DNA of 64,000 nt from VFZN01 sp963709325 (lineage in GTDB: Bacteria; Acidobacteriota; Vicinamibacteria; Vicinamibacterales; UBA2999): the NCBI GenBank assembly GCA_963709325.1, contig CAVPVV010000001.1, positions 1,116,001 through 1,180,000 on the forward strand, given 5' to 3'. The notes beneath the pieces were generated by a model. It saw only the letters and a list, made by a program, of their open reading frames with translations, was not told the DNA's origin and ran no database searches. This document shows, one piece after another, positions 1 to 7,731 of the stretch (within the stretch, counting starts at the first letter, position 1; each line of letters starts with the position of its first letter). A program made the translations under genes and the position numbers.

Positions 1-861
1 CAGCAGGAACAGGATGAACTGCGCGAAGACGATGAACCCGCTCAGGACCAGTCCGGTCGACGCTTCGCGTGCGCTGCGCGCCGAGAGCAGCCGCTGCACC
101 AGGAACTGGTCGGTTCCGTGCGTTGAAAGCGTCAGCGCGATCCCGCCAAGGAGTCCGGCCCAGAGCGTATAGATTCGCGCCGGATCGAAGGACAGGTCGA
201 TGGTCGTGAAACGACCTGCAGCATGGCCGAGCCGAGCGACCTCGGCCCATCCGCCTTGGATCTGGCCAAGTAGCGCCCACGCGATCGCGAGCGCCCCGGC
301 CGCGTAGATGAACATCTGGACCACGTCGGTCCAGATCACCGCCGAGACACCGCCGCGCATCGTGTAGACGATCATCGCTGCCCCGAGCACGACGATGACC
401 GCGCTCACCGGCACACCGGTGACCACCGCGATCACTAGCGCCGTGGTGAACAGGCGGATGCCATCAGCCAGCGATCGTGTGATCAGGAAGATGACCGCGG
501 ACAGCGTCTTCACCCGCGCTCCGAAACGGCGCTGCAGTAATTCGTAGGACGTGTAGAGCTCGCCGCGGAAATACGCCGGGATGAAGATCAGGCTGACGAT
601 GATCCGTCCGATGATGTAACCGGCCGCGAGCTGGAGGAACGTCATGTTCCCGGCGTAGGCGGTGGCCGGGATCCCCACGAAGGTCAGCGTGCTGGTCTCG
701 GTGGCGACGATGGTGAAGCAGATGGCCCACCACGGCACCGAGCGATCGGTGAGGAAGTAGTCGCGCGTGGTGTGCTGGAAGCGGGCGAACCACGATCCGA
801 ACGCGGTGATACCCAGCAGGTAGGCGCCGATGACCGCGTAGTCGAGGGCGGAGAGCGACAT
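1..861 (-). CDS. sodium:solute symporter (SSS family), C-terminal part off window
   Basis: Partial gene: 287 uninterrupted codons run from an ATG at 861 to the left edge. The product begins MSLSALDYAVIGAYLLG and shows repeated hydrophobic helices typical of the LeuT-fold SSS transporters, which import sugars, amino acids or sialic-acid-like solutes with Na+ across the inner membrane. The early segment around ATETSTLTFVGIP matches the conserved first core helix of the family. The gene lies 18 nt downstream of the glycosidase at 880-2145 on the same strand, so the two are probably co-transcribed. With the amino-sugar kinase, nagB and murQ alongside, the likely substrate is an amino sugar or muropeptide-derived sugar; this is inference from context. 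The family call is firm, the substrate is not. Confidence 0.88.
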   Translation of the reverse strand, partial: MSLSALDYAVIGAYLLGITAFGSWFARFQHTTRDYFLTDRSVPWWAICFTIVATETSTLTFVGIPATAYAGNMTFLQLAAGYIIGRIIVSLIFIPAYFRGELYTSYELLQRRFGARVKTLSAVIFLITRSLADGIRLFTTALVIAVVTGVPVSAVIVVLGAAMIVYTMRGGVSAVIWTDVVQMFIYAAGALAIAWALLGQIQGGWAEVARLGHAAGRFTTIDLSFDPARIYTLWAGLLGGIALTLSTHGTDQFLVQRLLSARSAREASTGLVLSGFIVFAQFILFLL

Positions 862-879
862 CCCGCGCCGCAGTGCCGC

Positions 880-2145
880 TCAGTATGAGCCGGCGCCGAA
901 GGCAGCCCGGCCGATCTCGGTCAGGGTCGTCGCCGTGTAGGGCGGCGCGGTCAGGGCGTCATAGGAGAAGAGGATCACGCCGGCGGTTCCGAGGCGCCGG
1001 GCGGCGGCGATGAACTGCAGCGTGGTTGCGGATGGCAGGCGATAGGCGCCGATTCCGGTCCAGACCGGGCGGCCGCCGGCGTAGTCCTCCGCCAGCGACA
1101 CCTGCGCTTCGAACATGCGCGGATCGGTCGTGTACGCCATCGGGCACAGCACGTCGATCAGGGACTGGTCGAGCCAGGTTCTCCAGTCCTGGAGCCGCGA
1201 TTGCAGCGCCTCGGCAGCATCTGGAATCACCGCGGCGCTGAGAATGGCGTCGGGACGCGCCGCCTTCACCGCCGTCCGCAGGCGCATCACCAGAGCGGTG
1301 AGTCGCGAACGCCGGAATGCTTTCCAGCGTTCCGGGAAGAAGTTCGGATACGCGAACGGATCCAGTGCCTCGCGGGCGGTCAGCGTCTGCAGCTCGGCCG
1401 GCGTCAGATCGGGCTGAACCGACAGCTTGAATTGTTGCAGCGCGCCGCGGCTGTAGTCGAAGTCCTCGGCGGGGAAGCGCACGTAATCGAGATGCACGCC
1501 GTCGAGTGCGTAGGTGGTGACGAGTTCCTTGACCACGGCTGCCACGTGCGCTGCCGCCGCCGGGTGGATTGGCGACGCGTACAGCCCCTCGACCTCGTCG
1601 GCGTGCTGCCGCGACCAGCGAGCCAGGCGCCCAAGGTATTCCGGGCTCCGTGTGTCGATGCCGCGCAGCTCCATCGCGAGCGGCTTCGGCACCATCAGCC
1701 ATTCGGGATTGCGATAGACGATGTGCTCCCTGGAGGCGGGAAGGGTGGCCGCGCTCGAGATGAGATTCACCGCAATCCAGGCGTGCACGCGGAGGCCAGC
1801 AGCGTGCGCCTCGGCAATCGTCACTCCCAGCGGATCGAAGTCCGGGTGGCCGGTGAGATCGGCGGCACGTGGTTCAAGCGTACTGCGGTAATACGCGTCG
1901 CCGCGCCCGCGGACCTGCACCAGCAGTGTGTTGAAGCCTCCCGCGCGTGCCGCCGCGACCATCTTCCTCACGGCGTCGGGTGAGCCGAGCGTGGCCCTGG
2001 TGACCCACAGCGCGCGGACATCCTGATCGCCCGCAGCTGCCGGCGCCGCCTGCGGCGATGGCGAGCCGATCGCTACGGCGAGCAGGACCGCGGCGGCGAG
2101 CGCTGTGACCCGGATCGGGGAGGACTGTGCAAACACGGGCAACAC
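880..2145 (-). CDS. GHL10 (DUF187) glycoside hydrolase-like protein, DigH/YddW-related, exported
   Basis: About 421 aa. The open frame extends further upstream, but that part overlaps the divergent kinase gene; the GTG at 2145 (alternative TTG at 2142) gives a sensible start followed by a hydrophobic signal peptide (residues ~10-33). From residue ~39 the TIM-barrel-like GHL10 domain is recognisable: RALWVTRATL, then NTLLVQVRGRGDAYY, LDGVHLDYVRFP near residue 215, and the late LCPMAYT motif. E. coli DigH (YddW) of this family cleaves denuded (peptide-free) peptidoglycan glycans. Here the neighbours (SSS symporter downstream; amino-sugar kinase, nagB and murQ divergent or nearby) support release of cell-wall sugars for uptake. 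The family is clear; the exact bond cleaved is inferred. Confidence 0.82.
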   Translation of the reverse strand: MLPVFAQSSPIRVTALAAAVLLAVAIGSPSPQAAPAAAGDQDVRALWVTRATLGSPDAVRKMVAAARAGGFNTLLVQVRGRGDAYYRSTLEPRAADLTGHPDFDPLGVTIAEAHAAGLRVHAWIAVNLISSAATLPASREHIVYRNPEWLMVPKPLAMELRGIDTRSPEYLGRLARWSRQHADEVEGLYASPIHPAAAAHVAAVVKELVTTYALDGVHLDYVRFPAEDFDYSRGALQQFKLSVQPDLTPAELQTLTAREALDPFAYPNFFPERWKAFRRSRLTALVMRLRTAVKAARPDAILSAAVIPDAAEALQSRLQDWRTWLDQSLIDVLCPMAYTTDPRMFEAQVSLAEDYAGGRPVWTGIGAYRLPSATTLQFIAAARRLGTAGVILFSYDALTAPPYTATTLTEIGRAAFGAGSY

Positions 2146-2197
2146 AAGAAGGTAACACGAAACGCGAGGCGCATCGTGGCGTCGTAAGCTAGGACAA

Positions 2198-3154
2198 ATG
2201 CTGGTTCTGGGGATCGATGCGGGCGGAAGCAAGACCGTGGCGCTGCTGGCCACGATCGACGGGCGGGTCGTCGCCGAGGGACGCGGCGGTGGCGCCAACC
2301 TGAGGACCCACGGAGAGCTCGCCGTCGAGAAGACCCTGCACGACGTGATCGACCAGGTGCTGGAGGGTCGTCTCGATCGTCCGGTTGCGGTGTGCCTGGG
2401 GATCGCCGGCGTGGATCGAGAGGACGATGCGGCGACGATCCGCGGCCTGATGCGCCGGCTCGGCTTCCGCCAACGGACGCTGATCGTCAACGACGCACTG
2501 ATTGCGCTGGTGGCCGGCGCCGGCGAGCCGGTTGGACTGGTGTTGGTGGCTGGGACCGGGTCGATTGCATACGGTGTGAACGCGCGCGGTGTAGCGGCAC
2601 GCTCGGGGGGGTGGGGGCCGATCCTCGCCGACGAGGGATCCGGTTACTGGATCGGCCGGCGGGCCCTCGCCGCGGTCATGCGCCATGCCGACGGCCGCGG
2701 CCCTAGAACCGCGCTCACGCCGATGGTGCTCGACCGCCTGCACCTGGGACGTCCCGACGACCTGGTGAACGAAGTCTACGAGGGCGCCGAACGGCGGCAA
2801 CTCGTCGCGACGCTGGGGCCGCTGGTCGCGCAGGCGCAGGACGGGGGAGACGCAGTCGCGGCGGAGATCCTCAGCGACGCAGCGTCCGAGCTGGTGCTCG
2901 CCGCGGCATCGGTTGCGGGCCGCCTCGAAATGCGCGGCGACCTGTTTCGCACCTTCCTCTCCGGAGGCATGTTCCGATCCATTCCATCGCTTGCCTCGGA
3001 GGTGACGAAACGGCTGGCCGAAGTGGCGCCCCGCGCCACGGTCGCGCCGTTGTCGGCCGAGCCCGCGGCTGGCGCGGTGCGGCTGGCCCTGGCTGAGGCC
3101 GGCGGCGGCGCCCGCGTGCCCGTCTACCTCGACGCCCTGGCAGCGCAGTCGTGA
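2198..3154 (+). CDS. BadF/BadG/BcrA/BcrD-type N-acetylhexosamine kinase (MurK/NagK-like)
   Basis: 318 aa cytoplasmic sugar kinase of the ASKHA fold. The phosphate-1 loop DAGGSKT is at residues 7-13, phosphate-2 VAGTGSIAYG near residue 118, an EGSGYWIGRRAL segment follows, and the adenosine motif FLSGGMFRS lies toward the C-terminus. Proteins of this family phosphorylate GlcNAc and, in MurK, also MurNAc. The TGA stop overlaps the GTG start of nagB by four bases (GTGA), implying translational coupling. Followed by glucosamine-6-P deaminase and faced by MurNAc-6-P etherase, it most likely feeds imported GlcNAc or MurNAc into recycling. Only 52 bp separate it from the divergent glycosidase start, leaving room for a shared promoter region. 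Substrate range cannot be read from sequence. Confidence 0.85.
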   Translation: MLVLGIDAGGSKTVALLATIDGRVVAEGRGGGANLRTHGELAVEKTLHDVIDQVLEGRLDRPVAVCLGIAGVDREDDAATIRGLMRRLGFRQRTLIVNDALIALVAGAGEPVGLVLVAGTGSIAYGVNARGVAARSGGWGPILADEGSGYWIGRRALAAVMRHADGRGPRTALTPMVLDRLHLGRPDDLVNEVYEGAERRQLVATLGPLVAQAQDGGDAVAAEILSDAASELVLAAASVAGRLEMRGDLFRTFLSGGMFRSIPSLASEVTKRLAEVAPRATVAPLSAEPAAGAVRLALAEAGGGARVPVYLDALAAQS

Positions 3155-3876
3155 TTACCCGGACGTTTGACACCGCCGCCGCGCTCGCAGGCGCGCTGGC
3201 CGAACGTGTGCGCGTTGCGATCGAGGCTCGTCCGGCGCTCGTGCTCGGGTTGCCGACCGGCCACACGCCGCTGCCGTTCTACGCCGCACTCCGGGCCGAA
3301 GCACGCGAGCGCAGGATCGACTGGTCCGGCGTACGGACCTTCAACCTCGACGAGTTCGTGGGCCTGACGTGCGCTGCACCTGGCAGCTACCGCCACTACA
3401 TGGACCACGAGTTGTTCGGCGCGGTTGGCATCCCGGCCGAGCACATCGGCTTCCTCGATGGCTGCGCGCCGGATCTCGACGCGGAGTGCGCCCGCTACGA
3501 GCGTGCCATCGCCGCCGCGGGCGGCATCGACGTCATGATCCTCGGAATCGGCGCGAATGGGCACATCGGCTTCAACGAGCCGGCGCCGGAGCTGGAGCCG
3601 CGCACCCATCGCGTTCGGCTGCTGGAGGCGACCCGCGCCGCCAACCGCGCCTGGTTTGATGACCGGTTGGAGGATGTGCCTCTCGAGGCGATGTCGATGG
3701 GGATGGCGACCATCCTCCAGTCGCGGCAAGTCGTCCTGATCGCCACCGGCGAGACCAAGAACAGGGCTGTGGAACGAATGCTGAACGGCCCGATCACGAC
3801 CGAGCTGCCGGCGTCTTTCCTGCAGCTGCACCCGGACGCTACGGTGATGCTGGATCCCGCCGCTACCCCTCGATGA
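3151..3876 (+). CDS. nagB: glucosamine-6-phosphate deaminase
   Basis: 241 aa, slightly shorter than the ~266 aa E. coli enzyme. It converts glucosamine-6-P to fructose-6-P and ammonia in the cytoplasm. Visible motifs: LGLPTGHTP near residue 33, NLDEFVGL near residue 64, GSYRHYMDHELF, and GIGANGHIGFNEP near 133-145, the hallmark of the NagB/SugP fold. It starts at GTG 3151 inside the kinase stop codon. It is convergent with murQ, and the two 3' ends overlap by 14 bp, so transcription of one could interfere with the other. No separate nagA deacetylase is present in this cluster; deacetylation must be encoded elsewhere. Confidence 0.93.
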   Translation: MITRTFDTAAALAGALAERVRVAIEARPALVLGLPTGHTPLPFYAALRAEARERRIDWSGVRTFNLDEFVGLTCAAPGSYRHYMDHELFGAVGIPAEHIGFLDGCAPDLDAECARYERAIAAAGGIDVMILGIGANGHIGFNEPAPELEPRTHRVRLLEATRAANRAWFDDRLEDVPLEAMSMGMATILQSRQVVLIATGETKNRAVERMLNGPITTELPASFLQLHPDATVMLDPAATPR

Positions 3877-4804
3877 GCGCGCGCAGGCGGGGCTCGATGT
3901 CCTCGTCGATGGCCTCGCGAATGCGGTCCTGCGACTTCCGGAGGCGACTCAGGGCTCTCGTGTAGGTGAGGCCGGTCTTCTGCATCACGATTGCGGCCTT
4001 GACGTTCCAGTGCGCTCGCTTGAGCAGCTTTTCGGCCTCGTCGGGATCGAGGCCGACGACGATGTTCAGGATGCGGCGGGCTCGGTCGCGGAGCTTCTCG
4101 GAGCCCATCTGCACGTCGACCATGAGATTCCCGTAGGTCTTGCCGCTGAGAATCATGGCCCCGGTCGTGAGCATGTTGAGCACCTGCTTCGTCGCGGTGC
4201 CCGCCTTGAGCCGGGTCGAGCCGGCGATCACCTCTGGGCCGACGGCCGGGGCGATGGTCAGGTCCACGAACGTCTGGAGCTCGGTCCGTGGATCGCAGGT
4301 CACGAAGATCACCCGGGAGCCCGCCTGACGGCCTCTGGTGAGCGCGCCGCGCACGAACGGCGTCATGCCGCTGGCCGACACGCCGATGATCACGTCCTTC
4401 TTCGTCGGCTGGACGCGGTTGACCGAGCGGGCGCCTTCCTCGTAGTTGTCTTCGGCGCCTTCCTTGGCGCGGAAAATCGCGCTTTTGCCGCCGGCCATGA
4501 TCGCCTGGACGAGCAGCGGATCGGTCCCGAACGTCGGCGGCATCTCGGCGGACTCAAGCACTCCGAGCCGTCCGCTGGTCCCGGCGCCGACGAAGACCAC
4601 ACGGCCGCCTTTGCGTAGTGCCCGGGCGATCAAATCGGCGCCGACCGCAATGCGATCGCGCTCCTTCTGGACCGCGGCGAGCGCCCGCCGGTCTTCGTTC
4701 AGCATCAGGTCGACGATGCCGGCGGCGGGCAGTTTGTCGATATTCAGGGAAGCCGGATTAATCGCTTCGGTGGGGAGCGACTGCCACTTGGAACGGATGG
4801 GCAT
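3863..4804 (-). CDS. murQ: N-acetylmuramic acid 6-phosphate etherase
   Basis: 313 aa, usual family length. It cleaves the D-lactyl ether of MurNAc-6-P to give GlcNAc-6-P, the committed step that joins cell-wall recycling to amino-sugar metabolism. The SIS domain carries GAGTSGRLGVLESAEMPP (residues 73-90); Glu87 aligns with the catalytic Glu of E. coli MurQ. The C-terminal UBA-like helical segment (LLKRAHWNVKAAIVMQ) typical of MurQ is present. It starts at ATG 4804, about 77 bp from the divergent xerD. Together with the kinase, nagB, glycosidase and symporter it completes most of a MurNAc/GlcNAc salvage route. Confidence 0.95.
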   Translation of the reverse strand: MPIRSKWQSLPTEAINPASLNIDKLPAAGIVDLMLNEDRRALAAVQKERDRIAVGADLIARALRKGGRVVFVGAGTSGRLGVLESAEMPPTFGTDPLLVQAIMAGGKSAIFRAKEGAEDNYEEGARSVNRVQPTKKDVIIGVSASGMTPFVRGALTRGRQAGSRVIFVTCDPRTELQTFVDLTIAPAVGPEVIAGSTRLKAGTATKQVLNMLTTGAMILSGKTYGNLMVDVQMGSEKLRDRARRILNIVVGLDPDEAEKLLKRAHWNVKAAIVMQKTGLTYTRALSRLRKSQDRIREAIDEDIEPRLRALIEG

Positions 4805-4881
4805 CGAGGCCTTCGGACGAAACCCTGATGCTAGTCCCCTGTACCTGGGCTGTCAATTGCGCGCCGGACTAATCTGATAGC

Positions 4882-5769
4882 GTGCACGCGCACATCGACG
4901 CCTTTCTCCGCCACCTCGAAGCCGAGCGGCGGCTCTCGCCAAATACCGTCGAGGCCTACGCCCGCGATCTGCAGCTGCTGACGGCCTTCGCCGTGGCCCG
5001 GGGTTCGGCCGTGGAGCGGCTGGACCGGCGCGGGGTCGAGGCGTTCGTGCGCCAGCTGATGGCTGAGGGGCGGGCGCCTCGATCGGTCGCCCGGGCGGTC
5101 GCGACGATTCGCACCTTCTACCGGTTTCTGATGGTCCACGGAGATCTCGAAGCGAGCCCGGCGGACGCGGTCAGCGGGCCCCGATCCGTTCGCGCGCTGC
5201 CGCGTTTCTTGTCGGCCGAGGAGGTGGAGGCGCTGCTGGCTGCGCCCGACGTCACCACGCCGCGCGGGCTCAGGGACCGGGCGATGATCGAGCTGCTCTA
5301 CGCCACCGGCCTTCGCGTCTCGGAGCTGGTCGCGCTGAAGCCTGGCGACGTCAATCTCGAAGAGGGGCTGCTGAAAACCGTGGGGAAGGGACGCAAGGAG
5401 CGGCTGGTGCCGATTGGCGATGAGGCCGCGGCCTGGGTCTCGCGATTCACGCGCGACGGCCGGCCGGCGCTGCTCAAGGGCCGCCGCTCGCCGCACCTGT
5501 TTGTCAACGCGCGGGGCGGAAGCGGGCTGACGCGGGTCGGATTCTGGAAGCTGCTGCGCGGCTATGCCACTCCGCTGGGACTGGCGCGTCGCCTGAGTCC
5601 TCACGTCCTGCGCCACTCGTTCGCGACCCACCTGCTCGAACATGGCGCCGATCTCCGCGCGATCCAAGTGATGCTCGGTCACGCGGATCTCTCGACCACG
5701 CAGATCTACACCCACGTTCTCGATGCCCGATTACGCACGCTGTATGATCGGTTTCACCCGCGCCGGTGA
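4882..5769 (+). CDS. xerD: site-specific tyrosine recombinase XerD/XerC
   Basis: 295 aa, typical of XerC/D rather than of phage integrases. N-terminal SAM-like DNA-binding domain (residues 1-90), then the catalytic domain with the full tetrad and nucleophile: Arg145 (TGLRVSEL), Lys near 169-172 (GKGRKER), HxxR at 241-244, His267 and the nucleophilic Tyr276 (TTQIYTHV). It resolves chromosome dimers at dif with its Xer partner. The start is GTG 4882 with no obvious Shine-Dalgarno. The stop overlaps the GTG of the next gene by four bases. The XerD rather than XerC assignment is a best guess; there is no mobile-element context here. Confidence 0.88.
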   Translation: MHAHIDAFLRHLEAERRLSPNTVEAYARDLQLLTAFAVARGSAVERLDRRGVEAFVRQLMAEGRAPRSVARAVATIRTFYRFLMVHGDLEASPADAVSGPRSVRALPRFLSAEEVEALLAAPDVTTPRGLRDRAMIELLYATGLRVSELVALKPGDVNLEEGLLKTVGKGRKERLVPIGDEAAAWVSRFTRDGRPALLKGRRSPHLFVNARGGSGLTRVGFWKLLRGYATPLGLARRLSPHVLRHSFATHLLEHGADLRAIQVMLGHADLSTTQIYTHVLDARLRTLYDRFHPRR

Positions 5770-7485
5770 CACGCCCCATCCGACTTGCCATTCTGTCAGT
5801 CTTGTTGGCGGGCGCGCTCGCGGTGGCGGCGATTCCGTCGCTCTTACCGGCGCCGGCTGCATCAACCCCCGCTCCTCATTGGCGTAGCGAGCCGCTCACG
5901 GTACGGGGTGTGTATCACGTGCACTCGATGCGGTCGGACGGCACCGGGACCCCGGAAGAAATCGCGGTTGCGGCGGCCCGCGACGGCCTGCAGTTCGTGA
6001 TCATGACCGACCATGGCGATGCGACGCGGGCGCCGGAACCGCCGCGCTACGTCTCGGGAGTGCTCGTCATCGACGCCGTCGAGGTGAGCACGGATCGCGG
6101 CCATCTCGTCGTCCTCGGCGGCCGCCCGTCGCCGTTTCCGCTCGCCGGAGAACCGAGCGCCGTGCTCGAGGATGCCCATCGGCTGGGCGGGATGGGGATC
6201 GCGGCGCACCCCGGTTCGCCCCGCGCGTCATTGCAATGGTCCGATTGGGATGTTCCCATCGACGGCCTCGAGTGGCTGAACGCCGATAGTGAATGGCGCG
6301 ACGAGCTCTTCGCGTCGCTGGGACGCCTGATGCTCACCTACTGGCTCCGGCCGGCCGAGACGCTCACCGCCTCGCTGGACCGGCCCACGAGCGTCCTCGC
6401 GCGATGGGACGCGCTGACCTCCACGAGGCGTGTCGTCGGAATCGCCGGCAGCGACGCTCATGCGCGGCTCGGGTTCCGCCAGCAGACTGAGCCCGTACCA
6501 GGAAGGCCGGCACGTGCCGGTGCCGTCGTATCAGTCGTCGTTTTCGGCATTCGGCATCCGGGTTCAGCTCGATGCGCCGCTTTCCGGAGACGCGGCGCGT
6601 GACGCTCGGCAACTGCTCGATCGCATCCGGTGGGGGCGCGTCTTCACCGTCATCGACGGCCTGGCCGCGCCTGGGGACTTCGAGTTCACCGCGACCAGCG
6701 GCAGTCACTCGGTTCGAATGGGCGATTACCTCGACATCGGCGGAGAAGTGAAGCTGCACGTGAAGATGGCGTCGCCGCAAGACGCGAGGATGGTGCTGCT
6801 GCGCAACGGCGAGGTTCTGTTCGACACACGCGATCGCGAGCTCCACGTCGGCGTGCTCCCCGAGCCCGCTGTGTACCGCGTCGAAGTCTACGTTCCCGGC
6901 GGCGAAGGGCAGCCGCCGATTCCATGGCTGGTGTCGAACCCGATCTACGTCGGCATGCGGGAGCGGCACGATGCGGCAGCACGTCCGGCGGAATCCCCCA
7001 GCGCCGCCCGAAAGAGCGCCATTGCCACCGACGCCTGGGTGGCCGAGGCCTCGCCCGGTTCGGCCAGCGCACTCCGGCCCGGCGTGATCGTTGACGGTAT
7101 TGCCGCGATTGAATGGACCTACGCACTCGCCGGCGGCGCGCCATCGGGTCAGTACGCCGCGCTTCGCTTCCCGGTGGACGGTTTGAGCGGCCACGATCGG
7201 GTACAGCTTCGCGGACGCGCGGCACGGCCGATGCGCGTCTGGCTGCAGGTTCGCGCTTCGGGGCTGGGCGGGGGAGAGCGATGGGGGAAGTCGGTCTACC
7301 TCGATGACGCCTTCCGCGGCGTCGAGGTGTTGCTCCAGGACCTGGATCCGATCGGCTACACCTCGCGGCCGTCGCCGCCGCTCGATCAAATCGACGTCAT
7401 CCTGCTGGTGGTGGACACTGTCAACACGCGTACCGGCAGCAGCGGCGCGGTGCAGCTCGCCGATCTGTGGCTGGCGGGGCAGTGA
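5766..7485 (+). CDS. PHP-domain metal-dependent phosphoesterase with C-terminal beta-sandwich domain, frame-broken
   Basis: Two overlapping reading frames (to 6602, and from within ~6430 to 7485) make one ~572 aa protein if a single base is removed at the CCC run 6492-6494. N-terminal signal/anchor helix (residues ~5-30). PHP metal-ligand motifs: VYHVHSMRSDG, MTDHGD, AHPGSP and GSDAHAR, the last lying directly before the break. The second half carries a beta-rich region and, near the C-terminus, a jelly-roll-like domain resembling CIA30/CBM folds (weak call). PHP proteins of this type hydrolyse phosphate esters outside the cytoplasm or act on unknown substrates. GTG start overlaps the xerD stop, so it is co-transcribed. 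Both halves keep strong coding character, so a sequence error is more likely than decay. Confidence 0.72.
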
Positions 7486-7502
7486 CCCGTCCTGAGTCGG
7501 GC

Positions 7503-7730
7503 TCAGCGCCTGATACCGTAGCGGCCGCTGACTTCCCAGATGAGCAGCGCGATCCCGAGCGCCAGCAGGAAACCGCCGGCCATCAGCACCGATAGCGCCC
7601 GCGTCATGCTCCGCTGCTGCGCGTCGATGACGAGCAGCACGAAGCCGATGGGAATCACGACGAGCGACGAGATCAGCGAGACCACGCCGAGGATGGCGCG
7701 CAGCAGCGACTTCGATTCCGGCCGATCCAT
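7503..7730 (-). CDS. small two-helix membrane protein downstream of lptFG
   Basis: 75 aa with a charged N-terminus and two hydrophobic segments (about residues 12-32 and 44-66), so probably an inner-membrane hairpin. Its ATG at 7730 lies one base beyond the lptFG stop (7732-7734), a spacing that implies translational coupling and co-expression with the LPS-export permease. I do not recognise the family. The convergent PHP-protein gene ends 17 bp away. Function unknown; partnership with LptFG is suggested only by the position. Confidence 0.6.
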   Translation of the reverse strand: MDRPESKSLLRAILGVVSLISSLVVIPIGFVLLVIDAQQRSMTRALSVLMAGGFLLALGIALLIWEVSGRYGIRR

Positions 7731-7731
7731 C

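Noticed and set aside
4882..5769. Phage or island integrase
   Set aside because: XerC/D length and motifs, no att repeats or phage genes nearby.
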